64,000 bases of DNA from Tolumonas auensis DSM 9187. Lineage in GTDB: Bacteria; Pseudomonadota; Gammaproteobacteria; Enterobacterales; Aeromonadaceae. The notes under the pieces were generated by a model. The model worked only from the letters and a program-made list of their open reading frames with translations. It searched no databases and was not told the DNA's origin. The stretch is from positions 2,090,501 through 2,154,500 of the forward strand of contig NC_012691.1 in NCBI RefSeq assembly GCF_000023065.1. The letters are read 5' to 3'. Positions 53,961 to 63,004 of this stretch are shown here, in pieces; the first letter of the stretch is position 1, and each line of letters begins with the position of its first letter. Both the position numbers and the translations under genes were made by a program.

Positions 53961-54653
53961 TTATAACGGTTTGCGGATCGCCTGAAACACCGCTTCTAAA
54001 TCGGTTTCCTTAACCGGACGCTCAAAAACCAGCTCGGCTTCAATATCATTCAGATGTTCCAGCATCAGCGTCTGGGCTTCCGATTGTTGCTTGTTGGCAA
54101 TCAAATCGACTAACTGAGAATGATGGCTTTCATCACAATGATGCACTTGTTCTGACTGGTATTTTTCCAGCGTCAGCGAACTCAGTGCAATCAGTTGTCT
54201 CAGGAAATCGAGGTAAAGCTGATTACCCGCTATTTCCGCCAGCATAATATGAAATTCACCGGTCGCTCGGATTAACGCATGTCTGTCATGGGTAAGACGC
54301 GCTTCACTTTCTAACTTCAGATGGTTCCGCAGTTTCAGTAAATCCGTTTCCTTTATATTCTGACAAGCAAGTGCAACCACTTCTTTTTCAATCAGCTTAC
54401 GGGACTGAAACACTTCTCTGGCTTGTTTTTCGGTCGGTTCAGCGACTTCGGCGCCTTTATTTGGCTTGATTTCCACCAGCTTGCGCTGCGCCATTAACAG
54501 TAATGCTTGTCTGACCACAGGACGGCTGGTGCCTAACGCTGAAGCCAGTTTGGTTTCAACAAGACGAGTATTGGGCTCTAAGCGTCGTTCAAGAATAGCC
54601 TGATAGATCGCGTCACAGACCTTATCGACATCGGACTGCTCATCTTCTTGCAT
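53961..54653 (-). CDS. GntR-family regulator (FCD/FadR subgroup)
   Basis: A 230-aa regulator with an N-terminal winged helix (~10-75; LEPNTRLVETKLASALGTSR then PVVRQALLLMAQRKL) and a helical FCD ligand domain (~88-215). Candidate metal-ligand His/Asp residues are ATGEFHIMLAE and HHSQLVDLI. It is divergent from the ABC importer genes. A perfect palindrome matching the FadR-subgroup consensus lies just before the importer start, so it probably represses import and catabolism until an allantoin-pathway ligand is present. Confidence 0.88.
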   Translation of the reverse strand: MQEDEQSDVDKVCDAIYQAILERRLEPNTRLVETKLASALGTSRPVVRQALLLMAQRKLVEIKPNKGAEVAEPTEKQAREVFQSRKLIEKEVVALACQNIKETDLLKLRNHLKLESEARLTHDRHALIRATGEFHIMLAEIAGNQLYLDFLRQLIALSSLTLEKYQSEQVHHCDESHHSQLVDLIANKQQSEAQTLMLEHLNDIEAELVFERPVKETDLEAVFQAIRKPL

Positions 54654-54883
54654 TTACTACACCTCAAAACCACATATTGCTGACAATTATTGTTTAGCTT
54701 TGTTATCACGTCAATGAAGATATTGTTTGCACTACTTTGATCTCCATTTGCACTGTTTTGGCTATTTTAACGGCTTTACGGAAGATCATATTATCTAAAG
54801 TAACATGTGAATAGCCTTGTGGAACAATAGTTTCAGATAAAAAATCAAACATGGCATATCGATTGCTTACATTGATAACAAAG

Positions 54884-54895
54884 ATTGTTAACAAT
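54884..54895. promoter_or_regulatory. Candidate GntR operator
   Basis: ATTGTTAACAAT is a perfect 12-bp palindrome 12 bases before the ABC ATPase start. It contains TTGT-TA-ACAA, which fits the TNGT-N(1-3)-ACNA consensus of FadR-type regulators. A second palindrome, ACAATTATTGT, lies at 54683-54693 close to the GntR start, so both divergent promoters may be controlled. Confidence 0.6.
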
Positions 54896-54906
54896 GGAAT
54901 GAAATA

Positions 54907-55950
54907 ATGGTGGCAACTAAACCAGCAGTCGAATTAATCGCAGTGTCAAAACGCTATCCCAATGGCCAATTGGCGGTTAGCCAGATAAACCTGCGTATTC
55001 CTAAAGGAAGCTATTGTTGTTTGCTTGGACCCAGCGGTTGCGGAAAAAGCACATTACTTCGCATGATTGCCGGCCATGAGTCCGTCACCGAAGGTGATGT
55101 CTTACTTGATAACCGCAATGTGACCAATCACAGCCCTGCCGAACGTGGCACCGCGCTGATGTTTCAGAACTATGCATTGTTCCCGCACATGACCTGTCTG
55201 GATAACGTGGCTTATCCGCTCAAAGTGGCCGGCATCAACAAATCAGCACGACTCGAACAGGCGCACGAATTACTCGCCAAGGTCAATATGACCGATTACG
55301 CCAATGCTTATCCGGAGCAGCTTTCCGGCGGACAACAGCAACGCATCGCGCTGGCCCGTGCGTTGATCCGCAAGCCTGAAGTCGTTTTGCTTGATGAACC
55401 GCTGTCAGCCTTAGACCCCTTCCTGCGCATTCAGATGCGTAAAGAGTTAAAACGGATCCAGCATGAAATGGGCATTACCTTTATCCACGTCACCCATTCG
55501 CAGGATGAAGCATTTGCATTGGCCGACACTATCGTGGTGATGAGCAAGGGTGAATTGCAGCAGGTAGGCTCACCACAGGCCATTTTCAATAAACCGGCAA
55601 ATCCGTTTGTCGCCAATTTCATCGGTGGCCATAACATCATCAAGGGCACCATCGCACTGGATAAAACCTTTATCGATAACGCCCTGACTGGCACCGCAGC
55701 GGAAACGGCTTTTTCAGTCCGCTTTGATCGCATTGATATTGTTGATGAGCCTAAAAACAACACCATCCAGGCAGCAGTCATGGATGTTGAGTTTCAGGGC
55801 AATCACTCACTGGTTCATTGCCAGTTAGCTGACTCCCAGCCCATTACTGTGCTTTGCCGGGACAATGAAACGTCTTTGTCGACGCTGTATCCCGGTAAGC
55901 CGGTACATCTGCATGTAAACCCAGCCGCACTCAATCTGTTCACTCACTGA
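54907..55950 (+). CDS. PotA-like ABC transporter ATPase
   Basis: A 347-aa ATPase energising uptake by the two permeases downstream. Walker A GPSGCGKST (~39-47), Q-loop FQNYALFPHM, signature LSGGQQQRIALARAL (~138-152), Walker B VVLLDEPLSALD, and a C-terminal TOBE-type domain (~270-340) as in the spermidine/putrescine/opine group. It starts the plus-strand arm of the ureide cluster and is followed 22 bp later by its binding protein. Allantoin, allantoate or another ureide is the likely cargo by context. Confidence 0.92.
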   Translation: MVATKPAVELIAVSKRYPNGQLAVSQINLRIPKGSYCCLLGPSGCGKSTLLRMIAGHESVTEGDVLLDNRNVTNHSPAERGTALMFQNYALFPHMTCLDNVAYPLKVAGINKSARLEQAHELLAKVNMTDYANAYPEQLSGGQQQRIALARALIRKPEVVLLDEPLSALDPFLRIQMRKELKRIQHEMGITFIHVTHSQDEAFALADTIVVMSKGELQQVGSPQAIFNKPANPFVANFIGGHNIIKGTIALDKTFIDNALTGTAAETAFSVRFDRIDIVDEPKNNTIQAAVMDVEFQGNHSLVHCQLADSQPITVLCRDNETSLSTLYPGKPVHLHVNPAALNLFTH

Positions 55951-55972
55951 TCTGACCCATTGGAGGGATCCT

Positions 55973-57262
55973 ATGACTGTAGATAAAAAACCTGGTCTGA
56001 CACGCCGTCAGTTTTTGAAAAATACTGCTGTTTTATCTGTCGCAGCAGTGGCATCAGCACCATTTAGTGGTTTTCCGATGATCTGGAAACAGAACATTAA
56101 AAACGTCACCTTGCGTCAGTTCGGTACAGGGGTATCTAACCTCAATGATATCGCCCGGAAGTGCAAAGAAGATCTGGGTATCAATCTGGAAATGACAGCG
56201 CTGGACAGTGATGCGGTGACGCAGCGCGCGGTGACACAGCCTAAATCTTACGATCTGGCAGATATCGAATACTGGATCTGTAAAAAGGTTTTCCCAAGCG
56301 GTGCCTTGCAACCAATTGATGTTCGTAAACTTCGTTTCTTTGACAAGATTTCCCCGCTGTTCACCACCGGTAATCTGCCGGGAAGTCAGATGTCGGCACA
56401 AGGCACCACCCCGTTCTCAGTCGGCTTTGTGGATGGTCCCGGTGCTAAAAAGTTTGCCGGTAAACAGACTGATTTTATGACGCTGGTTCCGACCATTTAT
56501 AACGCCGATACCCTGGGCATTCGTCCTGATCTGGCTGGTCGACCGATCACCAGTTGGGCAGACATTATGGACCCGGCGTTTAAAGGCAAAACTTCCATTC
56601 TGAATATTCCGTCGATCGGCATTATGGATGCCGCGATGATTTGTGAAGCCATGGGCATCGTGAAATATGGCGACAAGGGCAACATGACCCGCGAGGAAAT
56701 CGACAAAACCATCGATTTTCTGATGCAGGCGAAGAAAGACGGTCAGTTCCGCGCTTTCTGGAAAACCTTTGATGAATCCGTGAACCTGATGTCTTCCGGT
56801 GAAGTGGTGATCCAGTCTATGTGGTCACCGGCTGTTGCCGCTGTTCGTTCCAAAGGCATTCCTTGTGTCTATCAGCCACTGAAAGAAGGTTACCGCGCCT
56901 GGGGCGGTGGCTTAGGTATCGCCAGCCACTTGTCCGGTCTGGAACTAGAAGCTGCCTATGAATATATCGACTGGTATCTCTCCGGCTGGGTCGGTGCCTA
57001 CCTGATGCGTCAGGGTTATTACACCGCCGCACCGGAAACGTCCCGCCAGCATATGAGCACAGAGGAATGGGATTTCTGGATGGAAGGTAAAGCCGCCAAG
57101 ACTGACATTCTGAGCACGCAAGGCAAAGTGATGGAGAAAGCCGGTGCAATTCGTGATGGCGGTTCCTATCAGGATCGTATGGGTAAAGTGGCCTGCTGGA
57201 ACTCGGTGATGGAAGAAAACAAATACATGGTTCGCAAGTGGAACGAGTTTATCGCTTCCTGA
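55973..57262 (+). CDS. Tat-exported PotD-like solute-binding protein
   Basis: A 429-aa periplasmic binding protein with a twin-arginine signal: TRRQFLKNTAVLSVAAVASA at residues ~10-29 (consensus S/T-R-R-x-F-L-K). The mature part is a type-2 periplasmic-binding fold of the PotD/extracellular family 1 type (YDLADIEYWICKKVFPSGAL, ITSWADIMDPAFKGKTSI, and SYQDRMGKVACWNSVMEENK at the end). The Tat route implies folding or cofactor binding before export, unusual for a PotD-like protein. A tatABC set sits at the end of the same gene run, so exporter and substrate may be co-regulated. Confidence 0.9.
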   Translation: MTVDKKPGLTRRQFLKNTAVLSVAAVASAPFSGFPMIWKQNIKNVTLRQFGTGVSNLNDIARKCKEDLGINLEMTALDSDAVTQRAVTQPKSYDLADIEYWICKKVFPSGALQPIDVRKLRFFDKISPLFTTGNLPGSQMSAQGTTPFSVGFVDGPGAKKFAGKQTDFMTLVPTIYNADTLGIRPDLAGRPITSWADIMDPAFKGKTSILNIPSIGIMDAAMICEAMGIVKYGDKGNMTREEIDKTIDFLMQAKKDGQFRAFWKTFDESVNLMSSGEVVIQSMWSPAVAAVRSKGIPCVYQPLKEGYRAWGGGLGIASHLSGLELEAAYEYIDWYLSGWVGAYLMRQGYYTAAPETSRQHMSTEEWDFWMEGKAAKTDILSTQGKVMEKAGAIRDGGSYQDRMGKVACWNSVMEENKYMVRKWNEFIAS

Positions 57263-57270
57263 TGGATCAC

Positions 57271-57298
57271 GCTCCGCAATGCAGGTTGCGGAGCTTTT
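57271..57298 (+). terminator. Intra-operon attenuating hairpin after the binding protein
   Basis: GCTCCGCAA pairs perfectly with TTGCGGAGC around TGCAG, followed by TTTTAT. It lies between the binding-protein and permease genes, so it probably keeps binding-protein mRNA in excess of permease mRNA. Confidence 0.75.
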
Positions 57299-57322
57299 AT
57301 ACCAATTTAAAGGATTGAATTT

Positions 57323-58186
57323 ATGAGTACTCCACCCGGACAGACTATAAATCCCAGTTATTGGCAGGCAAGCCCGCTTTTTCTCATCATGCTGGCTTTT
57401 CTGGTGTTTCCGGTCGGTGTGATAGTGACAGTGAGTTTCTGGGATTATGACTCTTATGAGCTTATTCCCGATTTTATCTGGGATAACTATCAGTACTTGC
57501 TGACATCAAAAGTCACCTGGCAAGCCTATGCCAAAACCCTGTTTTATGCCGTAACGACCTGGGCGACTTGTCTGGTGACTGGCTTTCTTATCGCTTATTA
57601 CCTGGCGTTTCATATCAGAAACAAGGCGATCCAGAATCTGCTGTTCCTGTTATGCACCGTACCGTTTTTTACGTCCAATATTATCCGGATGATTTCCTGG
57701 ATCCCGTTATTAGGTCGCAATGGTCTGATCAATCAGGGGCTGCTCGGCATCGGGATCATCGATACACCGATCGAAGGTCTGCTCTACAGCGATTTCTCCG
57801 TGATCCTCGCTTTCGTCCATCTCAATGTATTGTTCATGATCATCCCGATCTTTAACTCCATGAGCCGGATTGATCGCCGTTTGCTGGAAGCCAGTTATGA
57901 CAACGGCGCCTCCAGTCTGACCACCCTGTTTCAGGTTGTCGTGCCATTAAGTAAAACCGGCATCGTCATCGGTTCCGTCTTTGTACTCACACTGGTGATG
58001 GGCGATTTCATCACCGTAAAAATGATGAGTGGCGGTTTAAGTGCCTCCGTTGGTGTGCTGATCCATAACGAAATTGGCCTGCTGCAATATCCCGCCGCCG
58101 CCGCGAATGCCGTCGTATTACTGATCACCGTATTGATGATGCTGGCACTGTTGTTCCGTATGGTTGATATCAAGAAGGAGCTGTGA
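57323..58186 (+). CDS. ABC transporter permease (PotB-like)
   Basis: A 287-aa inner-membrane protein with six predicted TM helices, beginning LFLIMLAFLVFPVGVIVTVS. The EAA loop that contacts the ATPase is LLEASYDNGASSLTTLFQVV (~190-209). It forms a heterodimer with the next permease; the stop and start codons overlap (ATGA). Confidence 0.92.
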   Translation: MSTPPGQTINPSYWQASPLFLIMLAFLVFPVGVIVTVSFWDYDSYELIPDFIWDNYQYLLTSKVTWQAYAKTLFYAVTTWATCLVTGFLIAYYLAFHIRNKAIQNLLFLLCTVPFFTSNIIRMISWIPLLGRNGLINQGLLGIGIIDTPIEGLLYSDFSVILAFVHLNVLFMIIPIFNSMSRIDRRLLEASYDNGASSLTTLFQVVVPLSKTGIVIGSVFVLTLVMGDFITVKMMSGGLSASVGVLIHNEIGLLQYPAAAANAVVLLITVLMMLALLFRMVDIKKEL

Positions 58187-59022
58187 TGAAAACATCATTT
58201 TTTTCAGGCCGCCGCATCGAATTCATTACCTTAACAGCGCTGTTTGGTCTGTTCGTTCTCTTCCTGTACGGCCCCACGATTACTATCGGACTGCTGTCGT
58301 TTCAGGGGCCGAACGGCGGGTTAACCTTCCCGATGAATGGCTGGTCGCTAACCTGGTTCCGCAGTCTGCTGGAAGCGCAGGCGGTGGGTGATTTTGCCGG
58401 TGCCTTCAAGCGTTCGCTCGGTCTGGCGCTGCTGGTTACAGTGATTTCCACCGTGATCTCGATACTGGCCGGATTTGCATTCCGCCGTCTGTTCAAAGGT
58501 TCCAACTTCCTGTTTGCACTGGTTCTGATCAGCATGATCACCCCCTCCATTCTGGTGAGCCTCGGTGTCGGCCTGATGTTTGATCGTCTGGGATTGTCCC
58601 CAGAATGGTACAGCTCGGCCCTTGGTGCGCAACTGACCTGGTGTCTGCCGTTTGGTGTGCTGGTGATGTTTGTCGTCTTCAACCGCTTTAACCGGAATCT
58701 GGAAGCCGCTTCTTTCGATATGGGTGCCAGTGCCTGGCAAACCGTGCGCTGGGTGGTGCTGCCGTCTATTTTCCCGAGCGTTATCGGCATTGCAATGACC
58801 AGTTTTACGCTTTCATATGATGAGTTTGCCCGCACGCTGATGACCTCCGGCAGCCATAACACCTTGCCGCTGGAAATTTACGGCATGACCACCAATGCCA
58901 CCACGCCTGCGCTGTATGCGCTGGGTACGGTCACCACTCTTTTCTCATTCATTCTTATCAGCTTCACGATGTGCTTGTTAGTCGTGATCGCCAAACGTCG
59001 GGCCCGGAGGGAACATGCCTAA
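58183..59022 (+). CDS. ABC transporter permease (PotC-like)
   Basis: A 279-aa inner-membrane protein with six TM helices and the EAA loop LEAASFDMGASAWQTVRWVV (~172-191). It is the second permease of the heterodimer. Its stop codon overlaps the start of the racemase gene by 8 nt, linking transport directly to the catabolic enzymes. Confidence 0.92.
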   Translation: MMKTSFFSGRRIEFITLTALFGLFVLFLYGPTITIGLLSFQGPNGGLTFPMNGWSLTWFRSLLEAQAVGDFAGAFKRSLGLALLVTVISTVISILAGFAFRRLFKGSNFLFALVLISMITPSILVSLGVGLMFDRLGLSPEWYSSALGAQLTWCLPFGVLVMFVVFNRFNRNLEAASFDMGASAWQTVRWVVLPSIFPSVIGIAMTSFTLSYDEFARTLMTSGSHNTLPLEIYGMTTNATTPALYALGTVTTLFSFILISFTMCLLVVIAKRRARREHA

Positions 59023-59707
59023 GATTGCAATCATTAATCCGAATACCACGGTTTCGATGACCAACGGTTTACGGGTAACGGTGGAACGCATAGCACCACC
59101 CGGTTTCGAATTGCTGGTGACTCAGCCCAATACCGGTGTTGCCAGTATTGAGGGTTTTTCCGATGGCATTAAAGCCTCTCATGCCCTGCTTGAATTAACG
59201 GAACAGATCCAGGCCGATGGCTGGCTGGTGGCCTGTGCCGATGATACCGGCGTCGATGCGTTAAGAGAGGTTTGCTCTGGACCGGTAATGGGCATTGGTC
59301 AGGCCGCCATGCAGGCCGCCACGCTGTTAAGTGCCCGATACAGCATTCTGACTCCGATGCAGCGCTCCGTTGCCATTCTGGAAAACAATGCGCGTCGTTA
59401 TGGGCTGGACGCTTCCTTACAAGGTGTCCATGCGCTGAATCTGCCGGTACTGGCCATCGAAAAGAACTTTGACCTGATCAAACAAAGAGCACGGCAGATT
59501 CTGGAAAAAGACAACAGCGAATGTCTGGTTCTGGGTTGTGCCGGTTTCACCCGTTTCCGCAAACCGCTGGAAGATGCCTTGGGTATTCCGGTGATTGATG
59601 GTGTTCAGGTCGGTGTGCACTGGCTGGCAGGCTTGATCAATCTGGGTTTAAAAACCAGCAAACACTGTACTTATAACTACCCGGAACAGAAAACGGAGGT
59701 GCTCTGA
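59015..59707 (+). CDS. Hydantoin/allantoin racemase (Asp/Glu racemase family)
   Basis: A 230-aa cofactor-independent racemase. The N-terminal INPNTTVSMT motif is characteristic of the hydantoin racemase group. The two catalytic cysteines are C74 (VACADDTGVDA) and C175 (LGCAGFTRFR). Allantoin racemases such as HpxA use this pair to interconvert (R)- and (S)-allantoin so that a stereospecific allantoinase can use both. Position directly before puuE supports that role. It overlaps puuE by 1 nt (TGATG). Confidence 0.88.
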   Translation: MPKIAIINPNTTVSMTNGLRVTVERIAPPGFELLVTQPNTGVASIEGFSDGIKASHALLELTEQIQADGWLVACADDTGVDALREVCSGPVMGIGQAAMQAATLLSARYSILTPMQRSVAILENNARRYGLDASLQGVHALNLPVLAIEKNFDLIKQRARQILEKDNSECLVLGCAGFTRFRKPLEDALGIPVIDGVQVGVHWLAGLINLGLKTSKHCTYNYPEQKTEVL

Positions 59708-60630
59708 TGTCGTTTTATCCACGGGATATGGTGGGTTACGGTCAAAATCCACCGCATGCAAAATGGCCGGGTAATGCCCGGATCGCGTTGCAGTTTGTCA
59801 TCAATTACGAAGAGGGTGCCGAGAACAATATTCTGCATGGCGATGCGGCCTCCGAGTCGTTTCTCTCTGAGATGGTGGCGGCACAGCCATTACCCGGTGT
59901 ACGCCATATGAGCATGGAATCGCTCTATGAATATGGCAGCCGGGCCGGCTTCTGGCGCTTACACCGAATTTTTACCGAGCGTAAATTGCCTTTAACCGTC
60001 TATGCCGTCGGCATGGCGATGGAGCGAAATCCCGACGCCGTTGACGCCATGCTCAAGGCTGGCTGGGAAATTGCTAGTCATGGTTATCGCTGGATCAATT
60101 ACCAATACCATTCGGTTGAAGATGAGTGGGCAGACATGCAAAAAGCCATTGAAGTACATACGAAATTGACGGGTTCCCGGCCATTAGGCTGGTATACCGG
60201 CCGGACCAGTCCGCAGACACATTCACTCGTGGTGCGTGATGGCGGCTTTTTATATGACGCCGATTCGTATGCCGATGATTTGCCATATTGGTGCGATATC
60301 ACCGGCACACCGCAATTAATCGTGCCGTATACCCTGGATACGAACGATATGCGCTTTGCCTCACCGCAAGGCTTTAACAGCGGCTACCAGTTTTTTACCT
60401 ACCTGAAAGATGCGTTTGATGTGCTTTATCAGGAAGGTGCAACACAGCCGAAGATGCTCTCGGTCGGATTGCATTGCCGGTTAGCCGGTCGCCCGGCCCG
60501 CGCCGCTTCGCTGATGCGGTTTATCGACTATGTCACGTCGTTACCTGATGTCTGGGTGTGTACACGTGAACAGATAGCCCGGCACTGGCTGGAACATCAC
60601 CCTTATCAATTACCTGATACATCCGTATAG
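59707..60630 (+). CDS. puuE: Allantoinase PuuE (polysaccharide-deacetylase fold)
   Basis: A 307-aa cytosolic enzyme hydrolysing allantoin to allantoate, unrelated to the metal-dependent AllB/DAL1 amidohydrolases. Typical sequence: [20 protein letters not shown] at the N-terminus, [39 protein letters not shown] (~121-134) and [12 protein letters not shown] (~160-171). Length equals the PuuE family (about 300). It is the final catabolic gene of the plus-strand arm; its product feeds the allantoate amidohydrolase encoded on the other arm. Confidence 0.93.
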   Translation: MSFYPRDMVGYGQNPPHAKWPGNARIALQFVINYEEGAENNILHGDAASESFLSEMVAAQPLPGVRHMSMESLYEYGSRAGFWRLHRIFTERKLPLTVYAVGMAMERNPDAVDAMLKAGWEIASHGYRWINYQYHSVEDEWADMQKAIEVHTKLTGSRPLGWYTGRTSPQTHSLVVRDGGFLYDADSYADDLPYWCDITGTPQLIVPYTLDTNDMRFASPQGFNSGYQFFTYLKDAFDVLYQEGATQPKMLSVGLHCRLAGRPARAASLMRFIDYVTSLPDVWVCTREQIARHWLEHHPYQLPDTSV

Positions 60631-60664
60631 CAACAAGCCTGTTTTTAAACACAAGGAGCGCTCT

Positions 60665-60862
60665 ATGAACATTGGAATTACTGAACTGTTATTAATCGCT
60701 GTTATTGTCTTTTTATTATTCGGCACCCGTAAATTACGCGGCATCGGTGGTGATGTAGGCACGGCTATCCGTGATTTTAAATCGGCAATGCGGGACGACA
60801 AATCACCGGCAGTCGCAGGAAGCAAACCTGTTGCTGCCTCGATTGAAAACGACAAGGAGTAG
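60665..60862 (+). CDS. tatA: Twin-arginine translocase subunit TatA
   Basis: A 65-aa protein with the TatA layout: one N-terminal TM helix (residues ~4-20, [18 protein letters not shown]), the FG hinge, an amphipathic helix rich in Lys/Arg ([15 protein letters not shown]) and a short polar tail. It is small relative to E. coli TatA (89 aa). It begins 34 bp after puuE and follows AAGGAGC. It starts a compact tatABC set. Confidence 0.92.
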   Translation: MNIGITELLLIAVIVFLLFGTRKLRGIGGDVGTAIRDFKSAMRDDKSPAVAGSKPVAASIENDKE

Positions 60863-60864
60863 CT

Positions 60865-61107
60865 ATGTTTGAGATCGGCTTCAGTGAAATGGTGCTGGTC
60901 TGTGTCATTGCGCTGCTTGTTTTAGGTCCGGAGAAACTGCCTGGCGCGGTGCGTCAGGTAGCCCGATTTATAAAAAAGATACGCGCCATGGCTGATGCCG
61001 CCAGCAAGGAATTACAACGGGAATTGCCGATTGATGAATTGCGTCGTGATCTCAATTCAGAACTCAGTGCGATTTCGACTAAATCAGGGAGCGATAAAAA
61101 TGAATGA
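60865..61107 (+). CDS. tatB: Twin-arginine translocase subunit TatB (short form)
   Basis: An 80-aa TatB: N-terminal helix FEIGFSEMVLVCVIALLVLG with the conserved GFSE motif that distinguishes TatB from TatA, the hinge PEKLPGAVRQ and an amphipathic helix. E. coli TatB is 171 aa, so the long cytoplasmic tail is missing, pointing to a minimal or specialised translocase. It follows tatA by 2 bp and overlaps tatC by 8 nt. Confidence 0.88.
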   Translation: MFEIGFSEMVLVCVIALLVLGPEKLPGAVRQVARFIKKIRAMADAASKELQRELPIDELRRDLNSELSAISTKSGSDKNE

Positions 61108-61852
61108 AACACACTATACGCTCATTGAACACCTGACCGAGATCCGTCGTCGTCTGATACACGCCATGATCGTTTTGGGTCTGGCGTTTGGTGTGCTGTT
61201 TTATTTCGCCAATTACCTTTATCAGTTTCTGGCCGACCCGCTACTCAGTGTCTTGCCGGCCGGCAATCAGATGATCGCAACACAAGTTGCCACCCCGTTC
61301 ACAACACCACTGAAATTGACGCTATTCGTCTCATTTTTAGTCACACTACCCTATCTGCTTTACCAGATCTGGGCCTTCATTGCGCCGGCACTGTTTCGCC
61401 ATGAAAAACAACGCATACTCCCGCTGATCATTTTAAGTTGTGCGCTGTTTTATATCGGCATGGCATTCGCCTACTTTCTGGTTTTCCCGGTCATGTTCAA
61501 GTTTTTTACTGAAACGGCCCCCGTGGGAGTTCAGGTTTCTACCGATATCAGTTTCTATCTTGATTTCGTTCTGGGCATGCTCTTTTCTTTTGGCGCCTCT
61601 TTTCAGGTACCCGTGGCGGTATGGGTGTTGTGCTGGATTGGTGTCACGACCCCGGAATCACTGGCTCAGAAACGATCTTATATGGTAGTCACGGCATTCA
61701 CTGTCGGTATGATCCTCACGCCGCCGGATATTCTCTCGCAGACGTTACTTAGCATTCCGCTCTATTTACTGTTTGAGTTAGGGTTAATCATGGGGCGAAT
61801 TTATTCCAAACCAGTAAACACCGCGCTGGTTGAAGCCAGCAACGATGTTTAA
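61100..61852 (+). CDS. tatC: Twin-arginine translocase subunit TatC
   Basis: A 250-aa polytopic inner-membrane protein with six TM helices. The ATG at 61100 (MNETHYTLIEHLTEIRRRLI) matches the conserved TatC N-terminus that recognises the RR signal; the longer frame from 60995 is not credible. Further signatures: PLLSVLP, the region TPFTTPLKLTLFVSF, FAPALFRHEKQ-type loop and LTPPDILSQ (~208-216). It completes tatABC, which directly follows the ureide import/allantoinase genes and may serve their Tat-signal binding protein. Confidence 0.95.
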   Translation: MNETHYTLIEHLTEIRRRLIHAMIVLGLAFGVLFYFANYLYQFLADPLLSVLPAGNQMIATQVATPFTTPLKLTLFVSFLVTLPYLLYQIWAFIAPALFRHEKQRILPLIILSCALFYIGMAFAYFLVFPVMFKFFTETAPVGVQVSTDISFYLDFVLGMLFSFGASFQVPVAVWVLCWIGVTTPESLAQKRSYMVVTAFTVGMILTPPDILSQTLLSIPLYLLFELGLIMGRIYSKPVNTALVEASNDV

Positions 61853-62053
61853 CTTTTTTAGCTCATAACTGTAGTTTGAGTGGTAAAAAACCGCGAGTCA
61901 CATTATGAGATATGCTGATTTTAAAAAACCAACTTTGAATAAGAAAAGGATATCTCAGTAGAAATTAAACAAGATAGAGCTTTTCAATTAGTTATTTTTT
62001 CTTGCGAAGAATTTCATTAACAATAGTGAAGGCAGCTATATCTAATATAGAAT

Positions 62054-62088
62054 AATGAGATGACCGCTATTTGTTAACGATCACCTCA
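62054..62088 (-). terminator. Probable terminator of the als operon
   Basis: On the minus strand TGAGGTGATCG pairs with CGGTCATCTCA with two imperfect positions around an 11-base loop, followed by TTATTCTAT. It lies directly after the alsK stop. Confidence 0.5.
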
Positions 62089-62092
62089 ATAA

Positions 62093-63004
62093 TCATTTTA
62101 TTACAACCATACTGTTAGCCATCCGAGCGCCTCCAATAGCACCATTAAATGAAGAGGACGAGGCTTTCATGAAAGTTACTTTTTCATATGGCAATGGTTT
62201 CCGTAAATAAGTGGATGTTTTTTTAATTAGTTCTTCGAGAGGAAAATCTACCATATCAATTACCCCTCCTCCCAAAACGGCTACATCTGGATCGAATAAA
62301 TTTATACCGGTAGCAATAGCACGAGCACAGTTATCAACAAGCATCTTTATTTCTGGTTCGTCTTTAGCACAGGAAAAAAGTTGGTCTATAGAATATGGTC
62401 GTTCCTTACTTTCATACCAACGTCGCAATGCAACACCGGAACAATTGGTCTCCACACACCCCACATTGCCACAACCACATGTAACAGAACTGTCTCCATA
62501 GGGAATATGGCCTAATTCACCTGCAACGCCGTGAGCGCCGACAAAAGGAGCTCCGTTGACCCAAATTGAAAAGCCAAAACCTGTACCAAGGTAAAATCCT
62601 AGTACCAAACGATGATGTAACTGATGTTCACTTACGTCATAAAAAAGCTGCAAATTTACATCACGTTCAAAGACAACTTTACAACCAAAATGCTGTTCTA
62701 ATTTATCAGCCAAACCATTAAATTCTGTTGGCTGACACGGCAAGTTTGGGGTCGATATAACAGTTTTTCTGTCGTTAGATACAGAAGCTGGAAATCCAAC
62801 AACGATGCTACTGACATGAGCGTGTTTTTCCACTAGATGGTTGGTTATAAAGCTAATAAGCCCGCTTGATAGTCCATCTTGAACAACTATTGCCGTTTTT
62901 TCTTTAATTGTTTCAATAATGTCGCCATTAGAAGCCAATAAACATAGGCGAATATGGGTTGCGCCCATATCAACACCGACTGAAACAGCCAATTTGTTAT
63001 GCAT
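62093..63004 (-). CDS. alsK: D-allose kinase (ROK family)
   Basis: A 303-aa cytosolic kinase giving D-allose 6-phosphate. It is strongly similar in pattern to E. coli AlsK: VGVDMGATHIRLCLL, GFPASVS, STPNLP, ERDVNLQL, GTGFGFSIWVNGAPFVGAHG, the zinc motif CGCGNVGCVE and GGGVIDM. The ATG at 63004 is chosen since it fits the family N-terminus and follows GAGG; it overlaps the alsE stop by 8 nt. It is the last gene of the operon in the order alsC-alsE-alsK, as in E. coli. Confidence 0.95.
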   Translation of the reverse strand: MHNKLAVSVGVDMGATHIRLCLLASNGDIIETIKEKTAIVVQDGLSSGLISFITNHLVEKHAHVSSIVVGFPASVSNDRKTVISTPNLPCQPTEFNGLADKLEQHFGCKVVFERDVNLQLFYDVSEHQLHHRLVLGFYLGTGFGFSIWVNGAPFVGAHGVAGELGHIPYGDSSVTCGCGNVGCVETNCSGVALRRWYESKERPYSIDQLFSCAKDEPEIKMLVDNCARAIATGINLFDPDVAVLGGGVIDMVDFPLEELIKKTSTYLRKPLPYEKVTFMKASSSSFNGAIGGARMANSMVVIK

